NCBI GenBank assembly: GCA_037367355.1
Contig: CM074695.1
Location: forward strand, 372,001 to 436,000
DNA from: Neoscytalidium dimidiatum
Lineage: Eukaryota > Ascomycota > Dothideomycetes > Botryosphaeriales > Botryosphaeriaceae
Length of the DNA stretch: 64,000 bases
Reading direction: 5' to 3'
Under the pieces are notes generated by a model. That model saw only the letters and a list, made by a program, of their open reading frames with translations, ran no database searches and was not told where the DNA came from. Position 1 is the first letter of the stretch, and each line of letters opens with the position of its first letter. The translations under genes and the position numbers were made by a program. Below are positions 1 to 11,695 of the stretch, piece after piece.

Positions 1-3000
1 CGTGCAGGAGCTCGCCGGCTAAGCTGTTCAACGCCACGTCGCAGCCGCGCCCGCCAGTGGCTTTCAGGACTCCGGCCACGAACGAGGCATCGCGTGACGA
101 GAACATCATCTCATCTTTCAGCCCGAACCGCTGCTTCAAGAACTCCCTCTTCTCTTGGGAACCGACGGTGGCGATGACATTGGCGCCGGCCATCTGGGCG
201 AGCTGGATAGCCATCTGCCCCACTCCTCCAGCCGCCGAATGGATGAGACAGTACTCTCCAGCCTGCAGGCGCGCAACGGTGATCAGCGAGTAGTATGCCG
301 TCATTAGAACACCCTCGAAAGATGTTGCCGTCACGAAGTCCATGTCCTCGATCTTCTGACACAGGATGGCCGGGTTCCGAACGACAGAGCGGTGTGCGCC
401 CTGGCCAGGTCGCACAGCGAGCACGCGGTCGCCAGCCTTGAATAGCGCAGGGTCTACGTTGCTGCCGACGCGGAGAACGACACCGGCCGCTTCGTCTCCG
501 AGCCGGTAGTCGTCGATGATGCCGATCGACGCGGCAATGTCCCTAAAGTTCAGCGCCGATGCGCGCACCTCGATCTCCAAATCGTCTGGGTCGAGCTCCG
601 CACTAGCTACGTCCTCGTCTTCCTCAAACGCTAGAGTGTCCAGCAGACCGGTCTTACCGATCTTGAGTGCCAGGCGTCGGCCGCCGAAGCGTTCGAGGCG
701 CGCTTGCCGGTTGCCCGGAACGGGGAGCTTCTGGTTCAGGGACTCGTCCGTCTCGACGCGTGGCGCCATCAGACGGCCACCACGCTCGGCCAGCTCATCC
801 TCTAACGGACATTCGGTGAGAACCTCGAGTGCGCGGGTGGCAGCGTTTACCGGCTGTGTATTGAGCGGTAGATCAAGCGTTGCCAGGCGCACGTCTTCAT
901 TCTCGCTGCGCAGCGTCCGCATGAGGCCAACGACTACCGCTTGAGATGGCTTGGGCGTGTCCAACGTCGCACCTTGGAGCAGCCACACAATGTTTCTCGC
1001 AGAGCTGTTCAGCAATCTCTGCAGAGCGTGCAGGGAAGCTGACTCGTCAGCTGGGCGCTGGTTGAAGAAGACCTCTTCATCTAAGCTCACCAGCGAGATG
1101 ACATTAGGTGCCAAAGCCGGCGCGGCTGTGAAGGGAACAATCTCGGCTTCTCCAGCATAACCACTGGCCACGGCCGATGCGATGGCCTTTGACTGCGGCG
1201 ATGGGTTGCTCGAGAGCAGGATAGTAAGCTTCTCGGGATCAGAGGACGCTGGGCTTGCTGCTGCTTGCCAGCACTCAAAATGACCCATCTGAAAGACTGG
1301 TGTCAGGCCAGCCATTTCCGCTGCCGCGCATTGTGTGATGAGGTAGCCGCCAGGCTTGAGAAATTTTGCGGCGTCCGGGCAACACGGCTCGCTCAGGATG
1401 ATCAGATCATATTTGCCTTCCTCTGGCTCTGTCAAATCGACGAGCCCAGGCCAGCCAGTCTGCAGCTCCTTCCAGTTCGCTGCATCAAGCTGCTCGGGGA
1501 AAAAGGGCGTGATGCTGCGGATCCTGCGGCCTTCGCCATTTGCTCCACCGGCGTATTGAAGGGCTGCTTTCACAGGCGCTACGTGCGAAGTGAAATGCAG
1601 AATAGCCGAGTCCGGATACTGGTGAGCGAACACGTCAACGAGCTCATCCAATCCAGCAAACTGCACGGGCGGCGATGCTGTGGCAAGGCGCGAGAAGACG
1701 GGCTGCCACCTGAGCCGGAAGAAAAGCGCACGCTTCGCCTCCTCTTCTTGCGAGTCGTTGCCGAGAGCCGTGAGCTCCAGCCCGTCAAGCTTCATCAAGC
1801 ACGCATTGGAATCGCCGCTCTGGATGCTGAGATTGTTGATGGCGACGCGAGCGCCAGGCAGCTTCGTGTCCGACTTGACCCAGAAGCGCTGAGAGTCAGA
1901 CTGCAGCTTCTTCTCGGCCAAGAGGCCAGAGAACTGAGCGGAGCGGATATAGGTAGGTACGAAAGCCTCGTGTAGGTGCTTCTCTGCCTGGGTCTCGATG
2001 GCGGCGAAGATAACGTGGAAGGCCGAGTCAAGGACGGTAGGATGGACAATGCACGCATCCGCGTCCACAGTAACCACATGGGCCGGCTCGAATTCAAGCT
2101 CCGCCACCGAGAAGCCAGGGCCGCTCTCGACATTCCCGCGGACGAGACGGAAGTCTTCGCCATACTGCAGGCCCATCTTGGCAAGCTGGGCGTAGTATTT
2201 GTCGGACGCCTGCCTCTTGTGCGTCGTCTTCCGCAGCGGTGCGAAGCCCTCTTCGGCAGCAAGCATCTTCACTGGCCGGCCAACACCGTGCTCAGCAGCG
2301 ACCAGCCCGTGGCAGTGCTCCAAGGTCGCGCCGGCCGTGTCAAAGGAGAAGATCGAGAAACGGTACCACTTGCTGGAAAAGCTCTTGGCCGATGTCGCCA
2401 GCGGCTGCAGGTCGAACAACACTTCAGTGCCCGCCTCATCATCGGTCAGGGTCAGAGCGTTCTTGAAGATGACATCCTTCAATTGGAACTGCGCTGCGTC
2501 TGGAACTACCGTTGCGATCGCCTCGAGCGCCATGGAGACGTAGCCTGCAGCTGGGAAGATGGTCTTGCCGTCGACGACGTGCTGCGCCAGCCACGGGATC
2601 TCGGCCAGGCGCAGGTACGAACGCCACCGCGGGTGGTTGCCCGGTGGTCCCGGCATAGGTGCCCCAAGGACCGTGTGCCGGTTCTTGCGCAAGCGATTCT
2701 CGCGGATGAGGCGCGTCTCGGCCCAGTGCTTGCCGTGGTCCCATGAGTATGTTGGCAGGTTGTGGAGGAGAGTGCCCTGGACAGACTTCTCGACTTTACC
2801 AGCCGGAGAAAGCGACAGCTCACTGTTGACAGTAGCAAGATTGACCGGATACCCGAGAGCGAAGAGTTGGCCGGCGGTGGCCAACAGGCTTTCGAACGCG
2901 GGTTTGTCGCGGGTCAAGGTGGCAACGTAGGGGAGGTCGAGCTTAAGGCTCTTCAGGACCTGCCGCGACGGGCCTTGCAGCGCCGGGTGCGCACCGACTT

Positions 3001-5679
3001 CGACCAGCACGTCGATATTCTGCTCCTCATCGTCATCAAGCAGGATGCCGGTCAGGGCATCGGAGAAGCGCACGACGCCTGTCATATTGGCGGCCCAGTA
3101 CGCAGCGTCCATGGCCCTGGCTGCAGAGTCACGCGCCGTGACGCTCGACACCATCTGGCACCGTGCTTCCGCTGGACTAAAGCCGCGGGTACTCGACAGC
3201 GCACGTTCGAAGCCGGGGGCAAGCGGGACCATATGGTGGGAATGGAAGGCTTGCTCAACTCGCAGCTGGCGGACGAAAACCTTGCGCTTCTCCAGCTCCT
3301 CCTTGAGCTCGAGCACGGCGTCCTCATCCCCGGACAGCGTGAGGCTAGACGGACTGTTGACCGCAGCCAGTGCAATGCGTCCCTGGTATGCCTGCAGTTC
3401 CGACCGGCCCTCGGCCTCGGTCATGCCCACAGCGATCATGGCGCCGCGCCTGTCCGACGACTGCGACATGTACAGGCCGCGATAGAAGGCGCAGATGATG
3501 GCGTTCTCAAAGGACAGGATGCCTGCCGCGTATGCCGCGGCGATCTCGCCGGACGAGTGGCCCACGACTGCGGTCGGCACGATGCCCCATGCTCGTAGGT
3601 GGTCGACCAGCGCCAGCTGCACGGCGGCGCAGAGCGGTTGCGAGATGATGCTTTGCGCTACCCTCGACTCTTCGGCCGACCTACGCAGCTCGCCCGCGCA
3701 GGTCCAGTCCGGGCGGTCGGGCAGCGCCTGCAGGATGGCGTCGCAACGCTCGATGGTCTGCTGGAACAGCGGCGATTTGTCCAGCAGCTCGCGGCCCATG
3801 GCGTGCCACTGAGCGCCCTGGCCGGTGAAGACGAAGCCCACCCGCGGCGGCTTCTCGCTGCGCCGGGTCCACTTGGCGACGGGCAGGGGATCGGTGAGGC
3901 TTTGGAGCAGAGAGCTGTGGTCGTGGCCGATGGCGAAAGAGCGGAGCGGGTGCATCGACCGACGGACGCTGAGACTGTAGGCCACGTCCGCGGGCCTGAG
4001 GTTCGGGTGGTCGCGCAGCCATGCTGCGAGGTCGGCAGCAAGGTTCTTGGCGGCCTTCTCATTGTGCGAGGTCAGCGGCAACAGGAAGGGCCGCGCCGCG
4101 TGCGTGTTGTCAATCAGGCGCGGGAGGGTCGCTAGAGCTGGAGCCTGCACGGCGAGGGCGGTGCCTCGCGGGCGGTAGTTCTCCAGGATAACATGGGCGT
4201 TCGAACCGCCGTACCCGAACGAGTTGATGGATGCTCTGCGCAGGCCGGTGGCGGTTTCCCAATCACAGAGCTCGGTGGGCACTTTGATCTTCAGTCGGTC
4301 GAAGTCGATTTCGGGATTGGGAGTGTTGAAGTGCATGTTCGGGAAGATCTTGGCCGCCTCGACCGACATGGTGGCCTTGATGATGCCTGCCAGCCCGGAT
4401 GCTCCCTCGAGATGGCCGACGTTGGACTTGATCGAGCCGACCAGCAGCGGCGTGTTGCGCGCAGATACGAAGACGCTGCCGATGGCATTGGCCTCGATGG
4501 GGTCGCCGGCCTTGGTGCCCGTGCCATGAGCCTCGAAGTAGTCAGTGTGGGCAACGTCCAGGCCGGCAGCCTTGTACGTGCTCCGTATCAGGCTGGCCTG
4601 GGCCTTGCCATTGGGCAGTGTCAAGCCCGACTTGCTTCCGTCATGATTGGCACCGCTGCCACGCACCACCGCCCGGATGCGGTCTCCGGCTGCTTCGGCC
4701 TGGCTGCGACGCTTCAGCACAATTGCCGCCACGCCCTCGCCGCGCACGTAGCCCGAGCCGTTCGCGTCAAACGTTCGGCACCGCCCGTCCGACGACAGCA
4801 TGCCGAAGTCGGTCATGGTGATGAAGATGTTGGGGTCGAAGTGCAGCGCCGAGCCAGCAACGATGGCTATGTCGCTCTCGCCGCTTTGCAGCGACTGGTT
4901 GCCGAAATGAAAGCAGACCAGCGAGGACGAGCACGCCGTATCGACCGTGACCGAAGGTCCGTGCAGATCGAAGAAGTATGATATACGGTTTGAGAGGATG
5001 GCATTGCCCCCACCCGTCACCGTGTACTTCGGATACTGCGCCAGATCCTTCGTTAGCATGGCGTTGTAGTCATTGGAGAACGACCCAACATAGACGGCGG
5101 TACGAGTGCCGCGCATCTGTTCCATGGGAATGCCAGCTGCACACTGTTAGCTCCCCCTGTCGATTCGCTAGAGGTCTACGGGGACTTCTCACCATCCTCC
5201 AATGCCTCGTAGACGACTTCTAGAAGAAGACGCTGCTGTGGGTCCATCGACTCCGCTTCTTTGCGGGAGATGCGGAAGAACTCATTGTCGAACTCGTCAA
5301 TTGGCTGGTCGAGGAAGTACCCGTACCGAGCATTGGTCTGAACAAGTCAGCGACGCCGTGGTCAGGCCTTCTTTAAAGACTGAAGACATACCGTGCCCTT
5401 GTTTGTGCCCAATGGGTGATAGAAAGCGTCCACGTTGAAGCGGTCCGCTGGCATCTTCCTCAGAAGATCCTTCTTCTGTGCAAGAACATCCCATAGTTGT
5501 GAGACGTTCTTCGCACCCGGGAACCGGCATGCAAGTCCCACCACGACACTCGGGTCTACAGCACCGGCCCTGGGCTGTGCTTCTGTGTCGCTGGAGTGGA
5601 CAGACGACCTACTCGAGCCTGATCCGATGCCAGAAGAAGGCCGGCTGACAGCCTCCAGGCTCGATGGCGTGCTGCTCAT
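1..5679 (-). CDS. Highly reducing polyketide synthase, 3' end missing
   Basis: Iterative type I fungal PKS, expected to build a reduced polyketide from malonyl-CoA in the cytosol. Model: exons 5392-5679, 5193-5337 and <1-5136, joined by GTATGT/TCAG and GTGAGA/GCAG introns. The frame then stays open to base 1, giving about 1,856 residues. Domains in order: KS (about 35-460) with active site DTACSSS (Cys about 212); AT with GHSSGE (about 670); DH with [10 protein letters not shown] (about 996) and a second-half LDSAFH (about 1180); a short methyltransferase-like stretch (about 1260-1450) in which I see only the late motif FLKPGGYLI and no SAM-binding glycine motif; then ER with the NADPH loop HSAAGGVGQ (about 1786). 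KR and ACP should lie off the left edge. Start chosen at 5679 because it is the first ATG before the KS leader. It is divergent from the SDR at 6179 and heads the cluster. Product unknown. Confidence 0.95.
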
Positions 5680-6178
5680 TGTATAAGACGGGAAGGAAGA
5701 AGAGAGGAGGAAGGAGGATGGAGCCAAAGATGTTCAGAGAGCTTGGTGATTGAGAACTACTATCGAGTATTTTTCGGAACCCTTTTAAGGACTGCCTGAA
5801 GTCATCCAAGGCATGCGGGATCGGAACAGAGTATTCCGCATTTTCCTAATTCGAGGACAGAGGGTATAGTAGCATCTGAATCGCGCTCATTGCAGGGGTG
5901 AGTGTTGGTCAAGGGCCCTCCTCACAACGAGCCGTGCCGCATAAGCAGTGTACGCAGCTTGGGCCCACGGGGCTTGAATCCTTCCGCAACCACGGCTATT
6001 TTCTCCAAGAGCGGCTGCCAGTCCGACCTTCTCTCAGGCTCCCATCGCTTCCGCCATTTCTCGTAGACATCCTGCCTTCCTGCTTCCCCCTCCCCTCCCC
6101 GCTGACTCTTGCAACTTCGTTCAGTTCCCAGCCTCGAGACGCATTGAGACTGTTCACACAGTGCAACCGAGACTCCTC
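5680..6178. promoter_or_regulatory. Shared divergent promoter of PKS and SDR
   Basis: These 499 bases separate the start codons of the PKS (minus) and the SDR (plus), so one region probably controls both. It contains a palindrome with CGGAA at 5822-5826 and TTCCG at 5834-5838, which is CGG-N11-CCG, the spacing of Gal4-type Zn2Cys6 dimers. The part next to the SDR is pyrimidine-rich (about 6015-6120), as is common just upstream of fungal start codons. Factor binding is inferred; no cluster regulator gene is visible in the window. Confidence 0.55.
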
Positions 6179-7257
6179 ATGGGTTTCTTCCAGGCACAGA
6201 TTCCGCCGCTGCCCGCGGGCACCTCGCTCCGCGGACAAACAATCATCGTCACCGGTGCTACTGGCGGCATTGGCTACGAAGCTTCTCTCCAGCTGCTACG
6301 CCTTGGGGCAGCCAACCTAATTCTCGTAGTCCGCAACATCCAGAAGGGGTCGGCGGCCCGTCTCTCGCTGCTGGCCGACGAGCAAGTCCGCGCCACAAAC
6401 CCCACTGCCACGGTCAAGGTCCTCGAGCTCGATCTCTCCGACTACCAGAGCGTCTCGAGCTTCGCCACGCGAGTCTTGAAGACAGAGGAAAGGCTTGACG
6501 TACTGCTCCTGAACGCGGGCATCAACTTGGCGCACTTCTCGCGAAGTGTCTCTGGCCATGAAATGTATGCAACACAGACAATCCCCAATCCCTTCCTCCC
6601 CAGCGTCTTCCCCCACCCCCTCCTCTCGCGTCCACTCCGCTACAAACCCAATTCCCATATCTGGCAAAGATTTCCTCACCAAAAGAAAAACCCAGGTGCA
6701 TGCAAGTCAACGTCCTCTCCAACGCCCTCCTCTCCCTCCTTCTCCTCCCCCTCCTCCAGCAGACCAGCCGCATCACCAGCCCGAACCACCACCACCACCA
6801 CCCCCCAACAATCACCTGGGTCGGCTCGCTCGCGCAAGCCTTCAACTCGCTCCAGAGCAGCAACCCGCTGGCCCACTCCACCTCCTCCTCCTCCATCCTG
6901 CCGCACTACGCGTCGCCGGCGCACTACTCGCGGCTGCGGCGCTACGCCGACACGAAGCTCTTCGTCGCGCTGTTCGTGCGCGCGCTCGCGGCGCACCTGC
7001 CCGCCGCCGCCGCCGCCGGCGGAGGAGGAGTCGTGGTGAACAACGTCTGCCCGGGCACCGTCGCCACCGGCGCCGACGACCGCCTGCCCTTCTGGCTGCG
7101 CGTGCCGATGAACCTCAACCGCGCGGCGCGCGCGCGGTCCGTCGGCGACGGGGCGCGGGCCGTGCTGTGGGCCGCGGTTGCGGACCGGGGGGCCGTGGAC
7201 GGCGGGGCGACGGCGAACGGCGCGTATATTGCTGATAATGCGGTGAGCAGGTGAGGC

Positions 7258-7288
<31 letters not shown>

Positions 7289-7525
7289 TTTTCCCCTCCC
7301 CTCTTTCTTCATCCTTCTTCTTTTCGGTTTCTCTCTCTCTCTCTCTCTCTCTCTCGATGGAGGTCTTTTGTTCGGGTTTTTGGCTAACTTCGTTTCGCTG
7401 TTTGAAGACTTGCGCCCTTCGCTGATACCCCGGATGGGCTCGAGTTTGAGAAGAAGCTCTGGGATGAGATCATCGCGGAGGCCAAGTCGGTTGACGGAAG
7501 AGTGGGTGAAGGGTTGGTGCTGTGA
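6179..7525 (+). CDS. Short-chain dehydrogenase/reductase of the PKS cluster
   Basis: NAD(P)H-dependent oxidoreductase of the classical SDR family, probably a tailoring enzyme for the neighbouring PKS product. Model: exons 6179-6564, 6696-7250 and 7408-7525, 352 residues. Intron 1 uses GTATGC/CCCAG; intron 2 uses GTGAGG/GAAG and carries long TTC, T and CT tracts. Visible motifs: TGATGGIG cofactor loop (25-32), NAG (112-114) and catalytic YADTK (Tyr212, Lys216), preceded by a serine in WVGS. The N-terminal half is well conserved, while the middle has Ala- and Gly-rich inserts, making it longer than a minimal SDR of about 250. Ends in a short acidic/basic tail typical of the retinol-dehydrogenase-like fungal SDRs. 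Substrate not deducible. Confidence 0.85.
7258..7355. repeat. Intronic TTC/T and CT microsatellites
   Basis: Inside intron 2 of the SDR gene lie a (TTC)n block running into a T tract (7258-7292) and a (CT)n run (7331-7355). They make the intron 157 nt, longer than its neighbours, and form a pyrimidine-rich stretch ahead of the acceptor. Confidence 0.85.
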
Positions 7526-7951
7526 AGCTGGTTTCTGAAAGCAGCGACGGGTGGATGTTTCTTTCTTTCTGAGTCTAGCAATATGTGAGGAGTGACGTGC
7601 GAGGTAGAAATGCAGTCTTACCATCTAGTCATGTGGATGCCTGCGTGTCCTCAACTCCACCACTTGAAGTTGTGCACCCATAGAAATCACCTCAGGTAGG
7701 AACCTGATACGTCGATTTGCCGTTTATCAAAGGAGCGTATACTTAAAAAGCAAGAGCCTAAAGAGTGTTCCTACTTCAACCGTCCTCTCGAAGGCCACAT
7801 TCCCACCGAGAATCTCCAGTGCTTCAAACTATCACCTTTCCGCTGGTCATAGAGACCGACCACCCGCGCAGGAGCAGATACCTTCGTAATCCCCAACCAA
7901 CCACTTGCCCGAGCCGAGTTGAATCGAAGGGCAGAGCAAGAAGGCTCGAGC

Positions 7952-9368
7952 CTACACGCCCATCCTCACCACATCCCCTCCGCCCCTCCGCCCATCCCCC
8001 ACTCCCACGCCCCCCTCACCGCTCCCATCACCTCCTCCCTTCTCCTCAGCCACCACGACCACCTCTTCCTCCCTCATAACCCACGGCACCCCGTCGCCGA
8101 CCCTATCCCTCACCAGCCCGGCGCTACCGGGATTCTTCCAGCCCCTCGCGCGCTGCCTCTCCCAGCTCAGGCGGCGCAGGCGCTCCTCCTCGGCGCCGGT
8201 CAGGCGCAGGTACACCTCGACGCCGACGGCATGCAGGGCGAGGGCCAGGGCGCCGGCGGCGGCGAAGCTGACCTCCAGCGCGGCCGCGTTCCGGGCGCGA
8301 TCGGCGCCGAGGCGGGCGGGGACGGGCACGACGCCGTGCTGGGCGTCGAGGAGGGCGGCGTTGGCGGGGGCGCAGACGGGGAAGGCGCGGTGCAGGGCGG
8401 AGGCGTTGCCGGCGAGCACGTACAGCAGCTGGGGGCAGGACATGAGGGCGGCGGGCCCGTGGTGCTGCGGGCGCGGCGCGGTGGTCCCGCCCGGCAGGGC
8501 CGTCACGACGGCGGCGGCGAGGGCCTGGATCAGGCGCAGCGTGATGATGAAGCCCAGGTAGAACCAGGTGCGCAGCATCCAGGCGCGGTGCTGGTCCAGC
8601 TGCTGCCGCCGGATGTTGAGCAGCGCGAGGCCGAAGGTGGCGGTCGTGCCGAGGCCGACCAGCCCGATGAAGGTCTGCGTTACGAGATCCCCTGGCGGTA
8701 GGTGCCGCTGTTAGTGAAAAGGGATGGAAGGGAATGAGGCCCCTGCCAATGGAGGGCACGTGGGGGCGGGGAGAGTCAGGACGGGATGAGTGGAGACCGG
8801 GGTCACTTCATCGAAGCGTCCGTGCGTGGTTATGAGGGATTCGAATGGGCATGGAGGGAATCCTACCTCCCATGGCCGTGTCGGCTAGCATCATGGCGCC
8901 GGCGTTGGCGACGACCATCAGCAGCACGGCGACGTAGCCAGCGATCCGGTGATACAGGATGTACCGGTGGCGAATGGCTGGCACGAACTGAAACACGGCC
9001 AGGAGCCCTCCAGGCAGCGATGTCGCCAAGTGGAGTCCCATAGCCACCTTGTAGCGAGGGAACTGCGTCACCCAGTAGCACGCGGACGGCAGGCCCGTGG
9101 ACCCATCGTTGGCAGGAATGGCGGGACAGAAGCGGCCGGTCAGACTCAGGTACTGGAGCCTCGCGAGAACGAAACCGAGCAGGGCACCGCCGAAAACAAA
9201 CCCTGGTGAATGAGGCGTGAGCACGTTCTCTCGCTAGGCGGGGGTCGAGAATGGCGAATTACACAGGGTGAAGTTGTAGCCTTTGGAGAAGCCCAAGGGG
9301 TGGTAGAGCTTCCTCGCGAAGCGCACCACGGCGTTTGACGCGGTGTTGCTGTCGGGCGGGCGAGACAT
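7952..9368 (-). CDS. DUF2306 multi-pass membrane protein
   Basis: Predicted integral membrane protein of the DUF2306 family; biochemical role unknown. Model: exons 9263-9368, 8867-9202 and 7952-8691, 393 residues. Splices: GTAATT/CACCAG rebuilds a Trp codon in the first helix (sequence TLWFVFGG), and GTAGGA/CGCCAG rejoins the frame as GGDLVT. Family hallmarks: a first helix rich in Gly and Leu, the HRYILYHRIAGYVAV segment, and RAWMLRTWFYLGFIITLRLIQ-like motifs in the later helices. The C-terminal tail is Gly/Glu-rich and low-complexity, so the true end could differ. It lies between two cluster enzymes and may be part of the cluster, but this family also occurs outside clusters, so membership is inference. 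Confidence 0.78.
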
Positions 9369-10384
9369 GTCTGCCGAGTCGGGTTGGTCTAGATCAGGTC
9401 GAAGCGTGCGGTGTCGGTGCAGGACGGATGGCTCCGAAGTGCTGCTGCTTCTTCAGCTCGCTCGTGGGATCGCAGGGTGAATTCGAGTTGCAGCAGTGCT
9501 GCGGCGTGGCTCGCGTCGGGCCATTCTTGAGCACCGTGGTGGTAGGCTCATACCGCAGTGGGCGTGTCCTGGGGTTCGCGGAGGTCAGGTGTTGGTGGCG
9601 CAGAAGATCCAGTGTGTGCTTGAAGATGGCGCGACAGGCAGGACGAGAGCACTGAGATTCATGAATGGCATTGTACGGTCGGAGTAAGATTCGTCCTGCC
9701 GCGATTGATGCCCCACCGGGGTGTGTGGGGCGAGCCGTTCCGAGAGGACTGCGGCGGATGAAGGTCCTAAGAAGGTATCGTATTGCGCCGTTTGAGCGGA
9801 ACGGACCGGTCTCGGTGGCGCGTCAGGAACGCGATTCATTGCCGCTGTGCCGCATCGGAATGCCTGATAGCCCGTAGCCCCGGCCAATCCCTGCCACTCG
9901 CTGCCGCCATTCTAGCCCTCGATGGCGTAGTCGTCAGATCAACCCCGCCATCCCGCCATCCCGCCATCCCGGCGAAGGATCCAAAGCTTGTCGCTATTTA
10001 GCACGTCAGATCCTTCTTTCCAGTCCGTCCTCGCTGTCAGCTGTTGGTAGTGGAAGGGGCTAGACGCCGACGCAGAATTCCCCGACCGCGCGTCCCTGAC
10101 ATTTTCTTCGGTCTTCGGCGTGTATCTTTCGGCGCATTAGTACCCCAAACGATACTTTCTTTTATGGACGGGGATGATGAAGGGAAACCCCCACACCGCA
10201 CATTTTTGCACATTACGTTTAGCAGGTCCGTCGTTCGAATTTCGGATTTCGGATTTCGGATCTAGAAGCAGCGTACACTACTAACAACAAAAAAAGACTG
10301 AGCAGGACAGCACGCCATGGGGATTGAGAATGAAAGGCTGTCCTCGCTAAGTTGACGTAGAGACTAGATCGACCGGCTCCTGGC
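9369..10384. other. Intergenic region with short tandem repeats
   Basis: This stretch lies between the 5' end of the DUF2306 gene and the 3' end of the FAD monooxygenase. No convincing gene was found. It holds three copies of the 8-mer CCCGCCAT (9944-9967) and three copies of the 7-mer ATTTCGG (10239-10259). A CCG-AGT-CGG everted half-site pair sits just upstream of the DUF2306 start (about 9373-9382). Confidence 0.7.
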
Positions 10385-11695
10385 TCAGTAGACAAGCCTG
10401 AAGAAGAAGTAATAGGTACAGACAGCCATCCTCAATAGTAACAACTTCAACGCACTAAGCTCATCGCTCATGGACCTCACGATCCACTTGTCCATGACCG
10501 TCCGTGGCGCGCCTTCAGTGAACAGCATCAGCTTCATCATGTCTTCCGTCATCTTCTGAACCTTGTGGATGCGCTTGAGCATTCCCTCCTCGTATCTGCG
10601 TGTCTCCTCGGCCAGCACATCCCTGCTCCAGCCGCGCTTCAGGGTCGCAGCAATAGCGTCGGCCAGCTCCATGGCATCCTTCATGGCCCCGTTGACACCC
10701 TCGCCAACGAACGGCGTCATGACGTGCGCCGCGTCTCCCAGGATGGTGACTCCAGGCTTGCTGTCCCAGGTGAAGCCCACGGGAAGCATGACCAGCGACC
10801 TGGGCCACACCTCGCCCTCGTCGCAGGCCGCGATAATCTCCCTGGCCTCGGGCGCCCAGTTGCGGAACTCATCCAGCAGCGCCGCCTTCACGGCCTTGCC
10901 GTCGCGGACGTCGAAGCCCGCCTCCTGCATCCAGTCCTCGCTCTTGACGCCCCAGACGGACACGTAGATGGACCCGTCGCCCAGCTGCTGGCCCAGCACG
11001 AGCTTGCCGTCCGAAAAGGCAAAGTACGAGCCGCGGTTGACCAGCTTGTGCAGCAGCGGCCGGCGCGTCGCCGCGTCCGGCACGACGAGGTTCCAGCCGG
11101 CGACGCCCGAGTAGAAGGGCTGCTGGTCGCTGAGGGCGCGGCGCACCGCGCTGTGCGCCCCGTCGGCGCCCACGATCAGGTCGAAGCCGGCCTCGTCGCC
11201 GCCGTCGTGGAAGCGCACGCGGCCGGCCCCGGCATCGACGCCGCGCACCGCGCGCCCCCACCGCACCACGCCCGGCGGCAGCGCGTCCAGCAGCAGCCTG
11301 CGCAGCGCCAGCCGGTCGACCTCGGGCTTGCCCAGCGCCGGCCCGCTCCACACGCCGCCACCACCGCCGGAAGCCGACGCGTCGTGCGAGCTGCGCAGCG
11401 TCAGCCACGGCACCATGCGCTTGTCGCGCACCGCGAACGCGTCGCCGTCGAAGCGCGCGCTCGCCGCGAACGCGCCGTGCAGCCCGCACCGCCGCAGCGC
11501 CGCCTGCCCCGTCTGCTCGTGCAGGTCGAGCGTGCCGCCCTGGTCGCGCGCGTGCAGCCCCGTCTCCCGCTCGAAGATGGCCATGTTCTCCGGCGTCAGC
11601 CCGGTCTCGAGGAGGAGGAGCCGCGCGAGCGTGCAGCCTGCCGGGCCGGCGCCGATGATGGCGATGCGCGGGCTGGGGTTGGGTTGTGAAGACAT
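10385..11695 (-). CDS. FAD-dependent monooxygenase (TetX/aromatic hydroxylase-like)
   Basis: Flavoprotein hydroxylase of the PHBH/TetX type, using NAD(P)H and O2; likely an oxidative tailoring enzyme of the polyketide cluster. Single exon, 436 residues, usual length for the family. Motifs: FAD dinucleotide fold GAGPAG (15-20), the DG motif GADGAHSAVR (about 175-184) and the second FAD-binding motif GDAAHVMTPFVGEGVN (about 318-333). The frame is open upstream to 12145, but that extension is unlike the family and crosses a T-rich tract, so the ATG at 11695, placed just before the Rossmann strand, is preferred. The C-terminus ends in a hydrophobic Phe/Tyr cluster. It is divergent from the MFS pump at 12232. 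Substrate unknown. Confidence 0.92.
   Translation of the reverse strand: MSSQPNPSPRIAIIGAGPAGCTLARLLLLETGLTPENMAIFERETGLHARDQGGTLDLHEQTGQAALRRCGLHGAFAASARFDGDAFAVRDKRMVPWLTLRSSHDASASGGGGGVWSGPALGKPEVDRLALRRLLLDALPPGVVRWGRAVRGVDAGAGRVRFHDGGDEAGFDLIVGADGAHSAVRRALSDQQPFYSGVAGWNLVVPDAATRRPLLHKLVNRGSYFAFSDGKLVLGQQLGDGSIYVSVWGVKSEDWMQEAGFDVRDGKAVKAALLDEFRNWAPEAREIIAACDEGEVWPRSLVMLPVGFTWDSKPGVTILGDAAHVMTPFVGEGVNGAMKDAMELADAIAATLKRGWSRDVLAEETRRYEEGMLKRIHKVQKMTEDMMKLMLFTEGAPRTVMDKWIVRSMSDELSALKLLLLRMAVCTYYFFFRLVY

Noticed and set aside
1265..4981. Long plus-strand frames (up to 278 codons) opposite the PKS
   Set aside because: They are antisense shadows of the PKS reading frame; the minus strand carries all KS, AT, DH and ER motifs.
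10565..11689. 374-codon plus-strand frame
   Set aside because: Antisense shadow of the FAD monooxygenase, with repetitive His/Gln/Ala composition and no motif.
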